Shown here: in pieces, positions 1 to 7,640 of the stretch
How the letters are laid out: every line of letters starts with the position of its first letter
Numbering within the stretch: position 1 is the stretch's first letter
Assembly: GCA_030682505.1 (NCBI GenBank)
Contig: JAUXOH010000138.1
Span: 1 to 8,644, forward strand
Length of the DNA stretch: 8,644 nt
Origin: Candidatus Didemnitutus sp.
GTDB lineage: Bacteria; Verrucomicrobiota; Verrucomicrobiia; Opitutales; Opitutaceae
Reading direction: 5' to 3'
The notes under the pieces: generated by a model
What the model was told of the DNA's origin: nothing
Seen by the model: only the letters and a program-made list of their open reading frames with translations
Databases searched by the model: none
Made by a program: the position numbers and the translations under genes

Positions 1-2636
1 GCGACCGTGAAAACCCGCTCATCCGCGAGGCGACGCCACTCACTGTCATAGAGCATCAGCGCGGTGGGTTGCCCCGCGCGCACCGGCACCGCGAGCAAGA
101 CCTGCAATTCATTGCGGGGATAGGGCTCGAGTAACAGCTCGGCGGAAACGCGGGCAAAAGCGCGCTGCCGCGGAGAAGAGGCCTTCGAGTCGAGAACAGT
201 CAAGGAGGTCGGTTCCGCCAAGGAGACGTCCCATTCCTGCAACGGACCACGCGGCCGAAGACCAAATCCGTCATTAAACACTTCAAATATTTCCTTGGCC
301 GGCTCTGCCTCAGCAACCCCTGCCGACATCACGATCAGGGTTCGATCCGTCAGTACCGATGCCGCGGGCACGGTGCGGGCGAGTTGCACCAACGTCAGCA
401 CCACGCCGATCACGACGGCCGATGCAAAGACCGAGCCGATCCATAACTCAGCCAACTTGGGTGCGAGTGGAGGCAGGGGGGACTCGGAAGTTTCCCCGAG
501 CGCTCTCATTTCGTCCCGAATCGTCTTCAATTCACAGGCGACACCCCGGTTGAGCGCCGGCACTAGGGAGGCGGAAATACGTCCGGCTTCTTCAAGGCAG
601 CGCCACGGCCGGGTGCGCCAACTCCACCCTGCGGTGCCGGGTGCCCATTGGCGCAGGAGCACGTTGATCCGGTGGATGGCAAGCACGCGCCCGAGTGCGG
701 CCAACCCCAACAGCCCGACCGCCACCAGCGATTCGTCCCCTAAAATGCAAAACGCCACGGGTATTCCCCAAACGGCCGTCCAGATCGGCCAAGCCGCCAG
801 CAACGCGGGACCAAGCAACGCCACCCGAAAAAGTCGCCGCCAAAATTGCAGACTTCCCACCTTCGCCGCCCTCGCCTGCAATTCTTCCCGGCGGTTGCTC
901 GCCCACTGGGCGTGCGAAACATAGCCAAACTCCGCCGATTGTTCGCCGGTGAACACCAGCATGATCTTGGTGGCCAAGTCCGGACTCTCCCTCGCCCAGT
1001 GCTCAGCCAGATTCGCATTCGAGCTCGTCGCGTAGTGGGCCTTCAACCGCAACAGGCGCACAGTCAGCCCCCGTTCTGAATCAAGGGCAAGGCGCAGCAG
1101 TCTCAATTGGGCCACGGTATCTCCACGCGCGATCCAGCCGCTCTTTTCCGCCCGTTCCAAGGCCGGTAATCCTGCGCTCGCGAGCACGTCCAATGCTTTC
1201 GCCGCCACCGGATCGAGACTCTCAACGGCCCGCCGATAGGCCGGAGTGGTCAGCGCTCGGACGAGGTTGATCGCTTCCGCCGGTGGCGCGTCGGTGAGAA
1301 TTTCCTGCAAACCACCGAGGTCGATCGCCCAGCGCTGGACACTGAGTGGTGGGCGCGATTCCGGTGGCGCCAAAGCCACCCACACCAAGCCCACCACCGC
1401 CGCGCGCCGGGTGTTCAACGGCAGTTGCTGCCAGGGTGCGGATTCAACCAAGGACAACAGCCGCTGGACACACGCAAACTCCGCGGTCAACTGGGCCGAA
1501 CTCTGGAGGAACCCAAACAACGTTCCCACCATCTGGCCCGTGGGAAACACCTGCGCCTGACCCTGAATCGCGTTGTCCGGTCGGGAAAAGAATTCCGCCG
1601 CTTCGGCAACCGTGAAGGCCCGGCGACGCCAAATGAAAAGCGGCGCATCCCGAGTCAAATCGTAGCGGTCAACCATCGGGGCGCGCTGCGCCCAACGTTG
1701 AAATTGGTCCCAGCCCCATCGCCCCGCGAGCGAACTCGCCAGCACCCCGCGCAAAAGAGACCGCAGTCGCGGGCTCACGCTTTCGGGCATGAGTTCCACC
1801 GCCCCCGCGCGCACTCCCGAGCGGTCACTCTCCAGCAGTGCCGCTTCCACCCGCGGTTTGAGCGCCAGCGGACGACCGGACACATCCTCTTTGAGCAGCA
1901 GCGCGAAAACATGCTGCCCGAGCACAAGCTCCTGTACGATGCGACCGAACGACCACCAATCCCAGGCGCAAAGATCCGGGCCGGGTCGGTGATAGAAGTT
2001 ACCCACCGCCTCCGGTGGCGCATAATAGGGATCTACCTGAACCGGCACCAAATCCACCCGCGTGTACAACTTCGCCCCACCCATTCCTCCGAGAACAAGC
2101 TCCAGGGTCTTGCCCGATTCCCGCACAAAGATGGCGTCCGGCCGGACGTGCAGGTGCACCACCCCGACAGCATGCAACGACTGAATGAGCCCGGCGAGCT
2201 GGCGCCCCAGCGTCTCAATTTCGTCAGCATTGATTTTTCGGTCGGCCATCCACTCGCGGAGCGGGATTCCCCTCGGTGCCGCGGTCACCTCGAAGCGCCA
2301 GTTTTCCTCCTCATGGCACGCTCGCAGTGCCACCAGATTGCTCGGCGGCATCTTGGCCAGGCAGTCCCAAGTTGTCCGGCGGGCCTCGGTCTCGGCGTCC
2401 ATCATCCGTCCGACCACGAGGACTTCCTCCCCCGAGACGGTGTCGGTGGCGTGAAAGGTGCCCGCCGGTGCATCCGCCACCGGCTCTCCGATCGCATATT
2501 GGAGCCAGTTGGTCCCGGTCGCCAAAGCGCAGCCCCCGGTAACGCTTTCCGGCGCAGCGGTGCTTGGGGGCGACGGGACGCCTTGGGCCTCCGCCAATGC
2601 GGTGTCGGCCGTCCCGGTATTTGGGTCGGTCATCAT
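1..2636 (-). CDS. Membrane-anchored protein-kinase-like protein (predicted pseudokinase), partial, runs off left edge
   Basis: The frame is open from an ATG at 2636 to the window edge (878 codons, no stop). An in-frame TGA lies just upstream, so only the tandem ATGs at 2636 and 2633 can start it. No strong SD is present; a GAGG sits about 13 nt upstream, in the loop of a 5-bp hairpin (2645-2661). Residues about 1-40 are Pro/Ala/Thr-rich. Residues about 42-310 follow a Ser/Thr kinase fold: a catalytic-loop match HLHVRPDAIF at 161-170, a PPE (APE-like) at 207-209, and DWWSFG at 226-231. The active site is degraded. HRD aspartate is His163, the following Lys is Arg165, Asn is Ala168, the DFG site reads GMG (184-186), and residues 1-94 hold no lysine, so the ATP-binding lysine is absent. 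Residues about 330-600 I do not recognise. Hydrophobic segments lie near 605-632, 636-654 and 731-753, followed by a soluble part beyond 755. I infer a cytoplasmic pseudokinase tethered to the membrane. A catalytically unconventional kinase is possible. Confidence 0.82.
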   Translation of the reverse strand, partial: MMTDPNTGTADTALAEAQGVPSPPSTAAPESVTGGCALATGTNWLQYAIGEPVADAPAGTFHATDTVSGEEVLVVGRMMDAETEARRTTWDCLAKMPPSNLVALRACHEEENWRFEVTAAPRGIPLREWMADRKINADEIETLGRQLAGLIQSLHAVGVVHLHVRPDAIFVRESGKTLELVLGGMGGAKLYTRVDLVPVQVDPYYAPPEAVGNFYHRPGPDLCAWDWWSFGRIVQELVLGQHVFALLLKEDVSGRPLALKPRVEAALLESDRSGVRAGAVELMPESVSPRLRSLLRGVLASSLAGRWGWDQFQRWAQRAPMVDRYDLTRDAPLFIWRRRAFTVAEAAEFFSRPDNAIQGQAQVFPTGQMVGTLFGFLQSSAQLTAEFACVQRLLSLVESAPWQQLPLNTRRAAVVGLVWVALAPPESRPPLSVQRWAIDLGGLQEILTDAPPAEAINLVRALTTPAYRRAVESLDPVAAKALDVLASAGLPALERAEKSGWIARGDTVAQLRLLRLALDSERGLTVRLLRLKAHYATSSNANLAEHWARESPDLATKIMLVFTGEQSAEFGYVSHAQWASNRREELQARAAKVGSLQFWRRLFRVALLGPALLAAWPIWTAVWGIPVAFCILGDESLVAVGLLGLAALGRVLAIHRINVLLRQWAPGTAGWSWRTRPWRCLEEAGRISASLVPALNRGVACELKTIRDEMRALGETSESPLPPLAPKLAELWIGSVFASAVVIGVVLTLVQLARTVPAASVLTDRTLIVMSAGVAEAEPAKEIFEVFNDGFGLRPRGPLQEWDVSLAEPTSLTVLDSKASSPRQRAFARVSAELLLEPYPRNELQVLLAVPVRAGQPTALMLYDSEWRRLADERVFTV

Positions 2637-2723
2637 GGTCCGTTCGATGCCTCATTCATCGGCACCGCACGGTTCAACTGAAGACCGACTTCCCGGCAAA
2701 TCGCCCGGAGGTACCTGGCCCAT

Positions 2724-3659
2724 TTATCCCCGCAAATTGCCGGCCGCTTTTTCGGCGAGAAACGTCGCGTAAGTCTGCCGAATTCCTTCGGCCAAACCGA
2801 TCTGCGCCTGCCAGCCCAATTCGCTCAGCCGGGATACATCCATCAGCTTGCGCAACGTGCCATCCGGCTTGGTGGCGTCCCAGACAATGCGACCCTCAAA
2901 TCCGACCGTGGTCGCAACCATTTCGGTCAGCTCCTTGATCGTCACATCGCTGCCGGTGCCAACATTGATCCAATCCGGCGGATTGGCCTGGTGGAGGAGG
3001 AAGGCACATGCGTCAGCGAGGTCGTTCACATGCAAAAATTCGCGCCGCGGCGCTCCCGTGCCCCACGCCATCACCTCGGACAGACCCTGCTCCCGCGCCT
3101 CGTGAAAGCGCCGGATCAACGCCGGCAGTACATGCGAGTTCTGCAGGTGATAATTGTCCCCCGGGCCGTAGAGGTTCGTCGGCATCGCCGAGTGGTAAAG
3201 CACGCCGTATTGCTGGCGGTAATATTGGGCGAGCTTCAGCCCGGCGATCTTGGCAATCGCGTAGGCTTCGTTGGTCGCCTCCAAGGGACTCGTCAGCAGA
3301 CAATCCTCCGCCATCGGCTGCGGTGCTTGCTTCGGATAAATGCAAGAACTCCCGAGGAACAACAGCCGCTTCACTCCCGCCAGGTAGGCCCCATGGATGC
3401 AATTCGTAGCGAGGGTGAGATTGGCAAAGAGAAACTCCGCCGGAAAGGTGTTGTTCGCGTGAATGCCACCCACCTTGGCCGCCGCAATGATCGCGGCGTC
3501 CGGTTTTTCCGCCGCGTAGAATTCGGCCACGGCGGCCGCATTCATGAGGTCCAACTCGGACCGCGTCCGCAGCAAGAGCGTCACGCCGGACTCGCGTTGG
3601 AACCGGCGGACCAGCGCCCCGCCGACCATCCCGTTATGTCCCGCGATGAAAAGCTTCAT
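2724..3659 (-). CDS. fcl: GDP-L-fucose synthase
   Basis: This cytoplasmic NADPH-dependent epimerase/reductase converts GDP-4-keto-6-deoxy-D-mannose to GDP-L-fucose, the second step of the de novo pathway. The protein has 311 residues, normal for the family. An extended short-chain dehydrogenase Rossmann motif GxxGxxG sits at Gly7, Gly10 and Gly13. The family signature GSSCIYPK is at 103-110, with Ser104 and Cys106 matching the catalytic Ser and Cys of the E. coli enzyme. Tyr133 and Lys137 form the YxxxK pair, and His176 in NSH matches the catalytic His. The MPTNLYGP block is at 159-166. The frame stays open upstream to 3875, but that stretch overlaps gmd and lacks family character, so I chose the ATG at 3659. 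This ATG overlaps the gmd stop (ATGA) and has no SD of its own, which suggests translational coupling. It is also called wcaG. Substrate specificity is inferred from motifs and from gmd next door. Confidence 0.95.
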   Translation of the reverse strand: MKLFIAGHNGMVGGALVRRFQRESGVTLLLRTRSELDLMNAAAVAEFYAAEKPDAAIIAAAKVGGIHANNTFPAEFLFANLTLATNCIHGAYLAGVKRLLFLGSSCIYPKQAPQPMAEDCLLTSPLEATNEAYAIAKIAGLKLAQYYRQQYGVLYHSAMPTNLYGPGDNYHLQNSHVLPALIRRFHEAREQGLSEVMAWGTGAPRREFLHVNDLADACAFLLHQANPPDWINVGTGSDVTIKELTEMVATTVGFEGRIVWDATKPDGTLRKLMDVSRLSELGWQAQIGLAEGIRQTYATFLAEKAAGNLRG

Positions 3660-4690
3660 GCAAACGGCGCCGAGGATGGTTCGCCCAGCTGGGCGATCTG
3701 CGCTTCGCGCTTGGCCAATTGCAGATCGGACGCGGTCATGATCTTCACGAGTTCCTTGAACTTGACCTTGGGCTCCCACCCGAGCTGGCGCTTGGCCTTG
3801 GCCGGGTTGCCGATGAGCAATTCGACCTCGGCCGGGCGCTCGTAGCGGGGGTCGTATTTGATGTATTTCTCCCAATCCAGATCCAGCAGCGCGAACGTCT
3901 CCTGGATGAATTCCTTCACCGTGTGGGTCTCATTGGTGGCGACGACATAGTCGTCGGGTTTGTCCTGCTGGAGCATGACCCACATCATCTCGACATATTC
4001 CTTGGCGTAGCCCCAGTCGCGCTGGGCATCGAGATTGCCCATGTAGAGCGACTCCTGCAGGCCCAGTTTGATCCGGGTCGCCGCGCGGGTGATCTTGCGG
4101 GTGACGAAGGTCTCGCCGCGGCGGGGACTCTCGTGATTGAACAGGATGCCGCTGGAAGCGTGCAGGTTGTAGCTTTCCCGGTAGTTCACTGTCAGCCAGT
4201 GGGCATACATCTTGGCACAACCGTAGGGCGAGCGCGGCCAGAAGGGCGTCTCCTCGGTCTGCGGCACCTGTTGGATCTTGCCGAACATCTCGGAGGACGA
4301 CGCCTGGTAGAACCGGCATTTTTTCACCAAACCCGCCTCGCGGATGGCCTCGAGAATGCGGATGGCACCGAGACCCACGACATCGCCGGTGTATTCCGGA
4401 ATGTCGAACGACACCCGCACATGCGACTGGGCCCCGAGGTTGTAAATCTCGTCGGGCTGGAGCTCGTAAAGGAGCTTCACCATCTGCACCGAGTCGGCGA
4501 GATCTCCGTAATGGAGAAACAGCTTCACCCCGTTGATGTGCGGATCCCGGTAAAGGTGATCGATCCGGCTGGTGTTGAAGGTTGAGGCGCGACGGATGAT
4601 GCCGTGCACCTCGTAGCCCTTGGCGAGCAGAAGTTCAGCGAGATAGGAACCGTCCTGCCCGGTGATGCCGGTGATGAGGGCTTTTTTCAT
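3656..4690 (-). CDS. gmd: GDP-mannose 4,6-dehydratase
   Basis: This enzyme dehydrates GDP-D-mannose to GDP-4-keto-6-deoxy-D-mannose using bound NADP, the committed step to GDP-L-fucose and also to GDP-rhamnose or GDP-perosamine. The product from the ATG at 4690 has 344 residues, in the usual range. The Rossmann motif is Gly8, Gly11, Gly14 in ITGITGQDGSYLAELLL. The typical RRASTFNT segment is at 33-40. The active-site triad region SSSEMFG (131-137) supplies Ser132 and Glu134, with Tyr156 and Lys160 as the YxxxK pair in SPYGCAK. The blocks NHESPRRGETFVTRKI and GNLDAQRDWGYAKEYV are hallmark GMD sequences. A TTG at 4723 would add 11 residues, but the glycine-rich motif normally begins right at MKKALITG, so I prefer 4690. 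Neither start has a visible SD. The stop overlaps the fcl start by 4 nt, which points to a two-gene operon and to fucose rather than rhamnose as the product. Confidence 0.96.
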   Translation of the reverse strand: MKKALITGITGQDGSYLAELLLAKGYEVHGIIRRASTFNTSRIDHLYRDPHINGVKLFLHYGDLADSVQMVKLLYELQPDEIYNLGAQSHVRVSFDIPEYTGDVVGLGAIRILEAIREAGLVKKCRFYQASSSEMFGKIQQVPQTEETPFWPRSPYGCAKMYAHWLTVNYRESYNLHASSGILFNHESPRRGETFVTRKITRAATRIKLGLQESLYMGNLDAQRDWGYAKEYVEMMWVMLQQDKPDDYVVATNETHTVKEFIQETFALLDLDWEKYIKYDPRYERPAEVELLIGNPAKAKRQLGWEPKVKFKELVKIMTASDLQLAKREAQIAQLGEPSSAPFA

Positions 4691-4731
4691 TGGTGTGGTG
4701 AAATTCAGAGGCAATTGGAGCAACGATCAAA

Positions 4732-4749
4732 GACAAGCCTTACCTTGTC
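4732..4749 (-). terminator. Small hairpin in the valS-gmd gap, possible weak terminator
   Basis: The arms GACAAG (4732-4737) and CTTGTC (4744-4749) are perfect 6-bp inverted repeats around a 6-nt loop. Read on the minus strand, the hairpin is followed by only three T residues, so any intrinsic termination after valS would be weak. A 10-bp palindrome CCCGGCCGGG at 4749-4758 adjoins it by one base. The rest of the 4691-4805 gap shows no ORF or convincing promoter. The pairing is seen directly; the function is a guess. Confidence 0.25.
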
Positions 4750-4805
4750 CCGGCCGGGCATCGGTCAGGGTCGATTTCGATGGAAGCAGCCACCCCTGCG
4801 GCCTT

Positions 4806-7544
4806 TCAACCCAAGGCGGAAAGCAAACGCGCCACTTCCGCATGCTTGGCCTTCAGGTCCGCGAGCTGTTTCCGCGCGCCGTCGAGCACGGCGGGCGGGG
4901 CCTTGCTGACGAAGGCCTCGTTGCCTAGGCGCGCCGCGGTGCCCGCGATATGTTTCGCCAGCGCTTCGCTCTCCTTGGTCAGGCGCGCTTTCTCGGCAAC
5001 CGCATCACCGGCGTTGAGCTGGCGAATGAGATTCCACGTGCCGCAGGCGGTCACACACGCCGAGGCATTCGGAGAGAGCTCCCCGCGGGAGATCGAGGCC
5101 GCCCCGAGCATGCGCTTCAACTTGGCCAGATTCAGCTCAAGCACCGCCCATTGTTCCGCGCTGGCCTCCACGACCAACTCCGAGTCCTTCTTGGCGGCTT
5201 CACCGTTGTCGGCCTTGAAGGCGCGAATCTTCGACGTGAGTTCCTTCAGCTGACTGACCTCCGTCGCGGCCGCAAAATCCAGTTGCACGCCGTGGTTCGC
5301 AAATTCCGTCATCAGGGCCGATGAATCCTCGATCCGCACATCCCGCATCAGGAAGGTGCCCTCGGCCCCGTAGCCGAGCAGGCGCCACAATTCTTCCGTG
5401 ATGAAGGGCATGAACGGATGCAGCAGGGCCAAGGTCTGACGCAGCACGAGATCCTGAATCGCCAGGCAACTGTCCTTCGTGGCGGCCTCCAGCAGCTTCG
5501 CCTTCGACACCTCGACATACCAGTCGCAAAAGTCATTCCAGAAAAACCCGTAGAGCGCCTGCACCGCGTTGCTGAACTCGAAATTGGCCAGCGCCTGGTC
5601 AACCGCCCGCGTCGTCGCGAGCAAGCGATCTAGGATCGCATGGTCGTCCGCGTCGAACTTCGGTCCGTCCAACCGGGCCACCACGGCCGCGAGGGAGGAG
5701 TTGTCCGCCATGGCACCGCTCATCTGCCGGAAGCGGCAGGCATTCCAGAGTTTGTTGCAGAAGTTCTTCCCTCCCTCAATGCGGTCTTCCTGGAAGCGGA
5801 TATCCTGTCCCTGCGGGGCGATCGAAACGATGCCGAATCGCAAACCATCGGCGCCGTACTTGGCGATCAGGTCGAGCGGGTCCGGCGAGTTGCCGAGCGA
5901 CTTCGACATCTTGCGTCCCTGCGCATCGCGAATGATGCCGGTGAAATAGACATCCCGAAAAGGAACCCGTTGCTCGATCGGCGCGTCGGCCGGCGTGTAT
6001 TCGAGGCCGGCCATGATCATGCGGGCGACCCAGAAGAAAATGATGTCCGGTCCGGTCACGAGCGTGTTGGTCGGATAGAAATAAGCATGGCCGGCCTTCG
6101 CCATCGCCTCCTGGTCGGGCCAGCCGAGCGTGGCAAACGGCCACAACCACGACGACGCCCACGTATCGAGCACGTCGTCTTCCTGGACCCAGTCGGACGG
6201 GTCCGTCGGACCCGCCAGCGAGACATGGACCTTCTGCGGGTCGGCCAGATCGGCCGCGGTGAGCGCTTCCTTGTCGAGTCCCTTGCGATACCAGACTGGA
6301 ATCCGGTGGCCCCACCACAGTTGGCGGCTGATGCACCAGTCCTGGATGTTCTCGAGCCAATGCAGGTAGACTTTCGCCCAGCGTTCCGGGTGAAAGCGGA
6401 TCACCCCGTCGCGCACGACGGCCTTGGCCGCCTCGACCTGCGGGTATTTCAGCCACCACTGCCAGGTCAGGCGCGGTTCGATCGGCACATCGGCGCGCTC
6501 GGAATAGCCGACGTTGTTATCGTAAGGCTCCTCCTTCACCAACGCCCCGCTTTCCTTCAGCAACTCCGCCGCTTTTTTTCGACCCGCAAAACGCTCCATT
6601 CCCGCCAGTTCCGAGCCCGCCAATTCGTTCAGCACACCGGCGGCCGTGAGCACATCGAGCGCGGGCAATTGGTGGCGTTGTCCAATCTCGAAATCCACCT
6701 TGTCGTGCGCAGGCGTGACCTTGAGCGCTCCCGAGCCGAACTCCCGGTCAATCGCCGCGTCCGCGATGATCGGGATTTCCGCCGACGGTCCCAGCGGACG
6801 GCGCACCAATTTTCCAATCCACGAGGCATAGCGGGGATCCTCCGGATGCACGGCAATCGCCACGTCACCGGGGATGGTCTCCGGCCGCGTGGTTTTTACC
6901 GTGATAAATTGTCCCGGCGCATCCACCCGTTCGTAGCGCACTTCGTAGAGCAAGCCCTTGGCAGGCTTCATGATCACTTCCTCATCCGAGAGCGCCGTCA
7001 GCGAGGCCGGGCACCAGTTCACCATCCGTTTGCCACGATAGATCTGCCCTTTCTGGAAAAGATCAACAAACACGCTCAGCACCGCTTTGGAATAGCGCGG
7101 ATCCATGGTGAACTGGGTGCGATCCCAGTCACACGAGGCGCCGAGCGCCTGCAATTGCTGGAGGATGATGCCGCCCTTCTCGTCGCGCCATTCCCACACT
7201 TTTTCGAGAAATTTTTCGCGCCCGAGGTCGCGACGATTGATCTTCTGTTTCCGCAGTTCGCGCTCCACGACGGTTTGCGTGGCGATGCCCGCATGGTCCG
7301 TGCCTGGCAGCCACATCGCCTCGCGGCCCTCGAGCCGCGCCCGGCGAATGAGAATGTCCTGCAGCGTGTTGTTCAGCACATGGCCCATCGTCAGCACGCC
7401 CGTCACATTGGGCGGCGGAATCATGATGGTGTAGGGCGTCTTCGCCGGATTCACCCGCCCGGCAAAACAGTCGGCAGCCCGCCAGTCGGCGGACCACCTT
7501 CTTTCAACATCGTGCGATTCGTAGCTCTTGGAAATCGAGGCCAT
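4806..7544 (-). CDS. valS: Valine--tRNA ligase
   Basis: This cytoplasmic class Ia synthetase charges tRNA-Val with valine and hydrolyses mischarged threonine in its editing domain. The length, 912 residues, fits the bacterial family. The N-terminal block PPPNVTG (43-49) leads into the HIGH-equivalent, which reads TMGH (52-55) instead of the usual HMGH. The editing domain holds TTRPETIPGD from 218 and a later GSGALKVTPAHD segment. The catalytic core resumes with DWCISRQLWWGHRIPVWY (402-419) and DVLDTW (457-462). The KMSKS loop is intact at 545-549. An anticodon-binding helical domain follows, and residues about 847-912 form the Lys/Glu/Ala-rich coiled-coil tRNA arm with its NEAFVSKAP turn, a ValS hallmark that excludes IleS. 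The ATG at 7544 gives a typical N-terminus (SYESHDVERRW), although the bases before it are pyrimidine-rich and lack an SD. The gaps of 96 nt upstream and 115 nt downstream suggest separate expression from its neighbours. Confidence 0.97.
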   Translation of the reverse strand: MASISKSYESHDVERRWSADWRAADCFAGRVNPAKTPYTIMIPPPNVTGVLTMGHVLNNTLQDILIRRARLEGREAMWLPGTDHAGIATQTVVERELRKQKINRRDLGREKFLEKVWEWRDEKGGIILQQLQALGASCDWDRTQFTMDPRYSKAVLSVFVDLFQKGQIYRGKRMVNWCPASLTALSDEEVIMKPAKGLLYEVRYERVDAPGQFITVKTTRPETIPGDVAIAVHPEDPRYASWIGKLVRRPLGPSAEIPIIADAAIDREFGSGALKVTPAHDKVDFEIGQRHQLPALDVLTAAGVLNELAGSELAGMERFAGRKKAAELLKESGALVKEEPYDNNVGYSERADVPIEPRLTWQWWLKYPQVEAAKAVVRDGVIRFHPERWAKVYLHWLENIQDWCISRQLWWGHRIPVWYRKGLDKEALTAADLADPQKVHVSLAGPTDPSDWVQEDDVLDTWASSWLWPFATLGWPDQEAMAKAGHAYFYPTNTLVTGPDIIFFWVARMIMAGLEYTPADAPIEQRVPFRDVYFTGIIRDAQGRKMSKSLGNSPDPLDLIAKYGADGLRFGIVSIAPQGQDIRFQEDRIEGGKNFCNKLWNACRFRQMSGAMADNSSLAAVVARLDGPKFDADDHAILDRLLATTRAVDQALANFEFSNAVQALYGFFWNDFCDWYVEVSKAKLLEAATKDSCLAIQDLVLRQTLALLHPFMPFITEELWRLLGYGAEGTFLMRDVRIEDSSALMTEFANHGVQLDFAAATEVSQLKELTSKIRAFKADNGEAAKKDSELVVEASAEQWAVLELNLAKLKRMLGAASISRGELSPNASACVTACGTWNLIRQLNAGDAVAEKARLTKESEALAKHIAGTAARLGNEAFVSKAPPAVLDGARKQLADLKAKHAEVARLLSALG

Positions 7545-7564
7545 GGAGAGGGATTAAGCTGCGC

Positions 7565-7593
7565 AGTGAAAGCCGCCCACCCCGCCCTGACAA
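7565..7593 (-). promoter_or_regulatory. Candidate sigma-70-like promoter for valS
   Basis: Read on the minus strand, TTGTCA (7593-7588) matches the -35 consensus at five of six positions. It is followed after 17 nt by TTCACT (7570-7565), a poor -10 match at three of six. Transcription from it would begin some 10-15 nt before the valS ATG at 7544. The GC-rich spacer and weak -10 make this speculative. Confidence 0.18.
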
Positions 7594-7618
7594 GCCCAGT
7601 TCCGATGTCCCGGGCGGC
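7572..7618 (-). other. GC-rich inverted repeat between the binding-protein gene and valS
   Basis: GCCGCCC (7572-7578) and GGGCGGC (7612-7618) are perfect 7-bp complements separated by 33 nt. Inside the loop, on the minus strand, GACA and TGTC can pair as a nested stem. After the distal arm the minus-strand transcript reads TTT. It could be a terminator for the upstream gene or a structured region before valS. The loop is long for an intrinsic terminator, and chance GC-rich pairing cannot be ruled out. The rest of the 7545-7640 gap shows no gene. Confidence 0.25.
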
Positions 7619-7640
7619 GACCGTCCACGCCTGCTCCCCT

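Noticed and set aside
2311..2655. Minus-strand open frame of 114 codons near the start of the pseudokinase gene
   Set aside because: It is out of frame with the kinase-like gene, has an Arg/Gly-rich product, and ends while the other frame continues to the window edge.
1425..2681. Plus-strand open frame of 418 codons
   Set aside because: It lies opposite the pseudokinase gene, whose minus frame is open for 878 codons and carries recognisable kinase motifs. The plus product is Arg/Pro/His-rich with no motif.
3660..3875. 72-residue N-terminal extension of fcl
   Set aside because: It overlaps gmd in another frame, is Arg/Gln/Gly-rich, and GDP-fucose synthases begin directly at the Rossmann motif found at 3659.
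2991..4585. Two overlapping plus-strand frames (2991-3845 and 3719-4585)
   Set aside because: Both are antisense to fcl and gmd, which match their families along their whole length.
7545..7640. T-box or other amino-acid-sensing leader for valS
   Set aside because: The gap is only 96 nt, with no T-box core sequence seen and no clear terminator/antiterminator pair. T-boxes are mainly a Firmicutes feature.
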